NCBI GenBank assembly: GCA_030674185.1
Contig: CM060307.1
Location: forward strand, 42,344,357-42,364,356
Direction: 5' to 3'
Length of the DNA stretch: 20,000 bases
Source: Monoplex corrugatus
Taxonomy: Eukaryota; Mollusca; Gastropoda; Littorinimorpha; Ranellidae
In this document: positions 16,982 through 20,000 of the stretch, piece after piece
Layout of the letters: each line of letters opens with the position of its first letter
How positions within the stretch are numbered: position 1 is the first letter of the stretch
The notes under the pieces: model-generated
What the model was told of the DNA's origin: nothing
The model's database searches: none
The model's input: only the letters and a program-made list of their open reading frames with translations
Position numbers and translations under genes: made by a program

Positions 16982-19900
16982 GTAGTATTACCTGTTTCAT
17001 GGCCATTCATTCATGTTGTCTGTACACTTGATGGCTTATCCTATTTGTCTCACCACCATCCATTCATGTTGTCTGTACACTTGATGGCTTATACTGTCTG
17101 TCTCACTGTCATCCATTCATGTTGTCTGTACACTTGATGGCTTATACTGTCTGTCTCACAGTCATCCATTCATGTTGTCTGTACACTTGATGACTTATGT
17201 TGTCTGTCTCACTGTCATCCTTTCATGTTGTCTGTACACTTGATGACTTATACTGTCTGTCTCACTGTCATGTACACTTGATGGCTTATACTGTCTGTCT
17301 CACTGTCATCCATTCATGTTGTCTGTACACTTGATGGCTTATACTGTCTGTCTCACAGTCATCCATTCATGTTGTCTGTACACTTGATGGCTTATACTGT
17401 CTCTTTCACAGTCATCCATTCATGTTGTCTGTACACTTGATGGCTTATACTGTCTGTCTCACAGTCATCCATTCGTGTTGTCTGTGCACTTGATGGCTTA
17501 TACTGTCTGTCTCACTGTCATCCATTCATGTTGTCTGTGCACTTGATGGCTTATACTGTCTGTCTCACTGTCATCCATTCATGTTGTCTGTGCACTTGAT
17601 GTCTTATACTGTCTGTTTCACTGTCATCCATTCATGTTGTCTGTACACTTGATGACTTATGTTGTCTGTCTCACAGTCATTCATTCATGTTGTCTGTACA
17701 CTTGATGACTTATACTGTCTGTTTCACTGTCATCCATTCATGTTGTCTGTACACTTGATGACTTATACTGTCTGTCTCATTGTCATCCATTCATGTTGTC
17801 TGTACACTTGATGGCTTATACTGTCTGTCTCACTGTCATCCATTCATGTTGTCTGTGCACATGATGGCTTATTGTCTGTCCTCATCATCCATTCATGTTG
17901 TCTGTACACTTGATGACTTATACTGTCTGTCTCACGTCATCCATTCATGTTGTCTGTACACTTGATGGACTTATGCTGTCTGTCTCACTGTCATCCATTC
18001 ATGTTGTCTGTACACTTGATGACTTATACTGTCTGTCTCACAGTCATCCATTCATGTTTGTCTGTACACTTGATGACTTATGTGTCTGTCCATAGTCATC
18101 CATTCATGTTGTCTGTACACTTGATGACTTATAACTGTCTGTCTCACTGCATCCTTCTTGTGTCTGTACACTTGATGACTTATCTGTCTGTCTCACTGTC
18201 ACCATTCATGTTGTCTGTACACTTGATGACTTATACTGTCTGTTCACTGTCATCCATTCATGTTGTCTGTACACTTGATGACTTATGTATGTCTGTCTCA
18301 CCGACATCATTCATGTTGTCTGTACACTTGATGACTTATACTGTCTGTCTCACTGTCATCCATTCATGTTGTCTGTACACTTGATGGCTTATACTGTCTG
18401 TCTCACTACATCCATTCATGTTGTCTGTACACTTGATGACTTATACTGTCTGTCTCACGTCATCCATTCATGTTGTCTGTACACTTGATGACTTTACTGT
18501 CTGGTCTGCCCCACTGTCATCCATTCATGTTGTCTGTACACTTGATGACTTATACTGTCTGTCTCACTGTCATCCATTCATGTTGTCTGTACATTGATGG
18601 CTTATACTGTCTGTCTCACGTCATCCATTCATGTTGTCTGTACACTTGATGCTTATACTGTCTGTCTCACGTCATCCATTCATGTTGTCTGTACACTTGA
18701 TGACTTATACTGTCTGTCTCACGTCATCCATTCATTTTGTCTGTACACTTGATGACTTTATGTTGTCTCTACGTCATCCATTCATGTTGTCTGTACACTT
18801 GAATTATGCTGCTCACTGTCATCCATTCATGTTGTCTGTACACTTGGTGGCTTTACTGTCTGTCTCACTGTCATCCATTCATGTTGTCTGTACACTTGTG
18901 ACTTTCGTCTGTCTCACGATCATCCATTCATGTTGTCTGTACACTTGATGGCTTTATCTGTCTGTCTCACATATCCATTCATTTGTCTGTACACTTGATG
19001 GCTTATACTGTCTGTTCTCACTGTCATCCATTTCATGTTGTCTGTACACTTGATGGGTTATTCTGTCTGTCTCACTGTCATCATTCATGTTGTCTGTACA
19101 CTTGATGGCTTATACTGTCTGCTCACTGTCATCCATTCATGTTGTCTGTGCACTTGATGGCTTATACTGTTTCTCACTGTCATCATTCATGTTGTCTGTA
19201 CACTTGATGGCTTATACTGTCTGTCTCACTGTCATCCATTCATGTTGTCTGTACACTTGATGGCTTGTATTGTCTGTCTCACTGTCATCTTTTCATGTTG
19301 TCTGTACACTTGATGGCTTATACTGTCTGTCTCACTGTCATCCATTCATGTTGTCTGTACACTTGATGGCTTGTATTGTCTGTCTCACTGTCATCTTTTC
19401 ATGTTGTCTGTACACTTGATGGCTTATACTGTCTGACTCACTGTCATCATTTCATGTTGTCTGTACACTTGATGGCTTATACTGTCTGTCTCACTGTCAT
19501 CATTTCATGCTGTCTGTACACTTCATGGCTTATACTGTCTGTCTCACTGTCATCCATTCATGTTGTCTGTACACTTGATGACTTATGTTGTCTGTCTCAC
19601 TGTCATCCATTCATGCTGTCTGTACACTTGATGACTTATACTGTCTGTCTCACTGTCACCCATTCATGTTGTCTGTACACTTGATGACTAATACTGTCTG
19701 TCTCACTGTCACCCATTCATGTTTTCTGTACACTTGATGGCTTATACTGTCTGTCTCACCGACATCCATTTATGTTGTCTGTACACTTGATGGCTTATAC
19801 TTTCTATCTCACCGACATCCATTTATGTTGTCTGTACACTTGATGACGTACTGTCTGTCTCACCACTATCCATTTATGCTATCTGTCCACCTGGTGATAG

Positions 19901-20000
19901 ATTATTCATCACATGACGTTTGTGGCATCAGTGGATTCGTGATTTATTTCGAGCGTGGAGACGCCATCTTGAGAAACTGAAACTGAAAATACTGCCTGTC
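16982..20000 (+). other. Intron 5, partial (after the transmembrane exon)
   Basis: It begins GTAGTATTACC and runs off the window. From about 16998 to 19892 it is the 53-bp minisatellite; the last 108 bases (19893-20000) are unique sequence with no recognised feature. No acceptor followed by a tail-like coding segment was found. Confidence 0.75.
16998..19892 (+). repeat. 53-bp minisatellite, about 55 tandem copies
   Basis: Each unit starts near TTCATGTTGTCTGTACAC and ends near CTGTCATCCA; starts at 17010, 17063 and 17116 show the 53-base spacing. Main variants are GATGGC or GATGAC in the middle, and CACTGTC, CACAGTC or CACCGAC near the end. Within each unit the two halves resemble each other (ATGTTGTCTGT..CACTTGATGG and ATACTGTCTGT..CACTGTCATCC), so the unit is probably an old 26-27-base duplication. 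Because 53 is not a multiple of three, frames through the array rotate and stop after a few units; the repetitive MLSVHLM-type translations are not proteins. The first unit lies about 20 bases after the transmembrane exon's donor. Confidence 0.98.

Noticed and set aside
16998..19892. Regular array that might suggest CRISPR or a repeat protein
   Set aside because: Units are directly adjacent with no unique spacers, the context is a eukaryotic intron, and the 53-base unit shifts frame each time, so neither a CRISPR array nor a repeat protein fits.

Overview
The window looks like nuclear DNA of an invertebrate animal. Introns are kilobases long with GT/AG splice sites, simple repeats are extremely dense, and there are non-LTR retrotransposon remains. 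The overall character (CA/CT/GA microsatellites, L2/CR1-like elements, minisatellites) fits a lophotrochozoan, most likely a mollusc. That placement is an inference from texture, not a proof.

One gene is recognisable, on the + strand and running off both ends. It is a plexin-domain-containing (PLXDC1/PLXDC2, TEM7 family) type I membrane protein. Five coding pieces fit together by splice site and by reading phase: the end of an upstream exon (1-39), a PSI-domain exon (3655-3800), a Thr/Ser/Pro-rich stalk exon (7466-7840), a tiny exon (16182-16218, with a second in-phase donor at 16200/16201) and a transmembrane exon (16860-16981). The start of the protein lies before the window and the cytoplasmic tail after it. 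The eighth PSI cysteine comes only from joining exons 3655-3800 and 7466-7840, which supports the model.

The rest is intron. Intron 1 (40-3654) holds an A/C-rich block of about 2.8 kb that appears to have inserted into an older dispersed repeat; a second, uninterrupted copy lies at 15255-15535. Intron 2 (3801-7465) is mostly compound microsatellites. Intron 3 (7841-16181) carries CAT/CGT, CT and GT repeats, a tRNA-derived SINE-like element (minus strand, about 9350-9738), a 10-bp and a 33-bp degenerate minisatellite, and two broken L2/CR1-like reverse transcriptase copies facing tail to tail (12419-13580 plus; 13581-15242 minus) that form a near-identical inverted repeat of about 390 bp. Intron 4 (16219-16859) is two CA tracts separated by a decayed piece resembling the 5' end of U2 snRNA. 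Intron 5 (16982 to the end) is filled by about 55 copies of a 53-bp minisatellite beginning some 20 bp after the transmembrane exon's donor.

I see no multi-gene system here. The points most worth following are the splicing options around the tiny exon (two in-phase donors; skipping it would end the protein before the membrane segment), the U2-like relic between CA tracts, the 53-bp satellite with its indel-rich middle, and the inverted retroelement pair.
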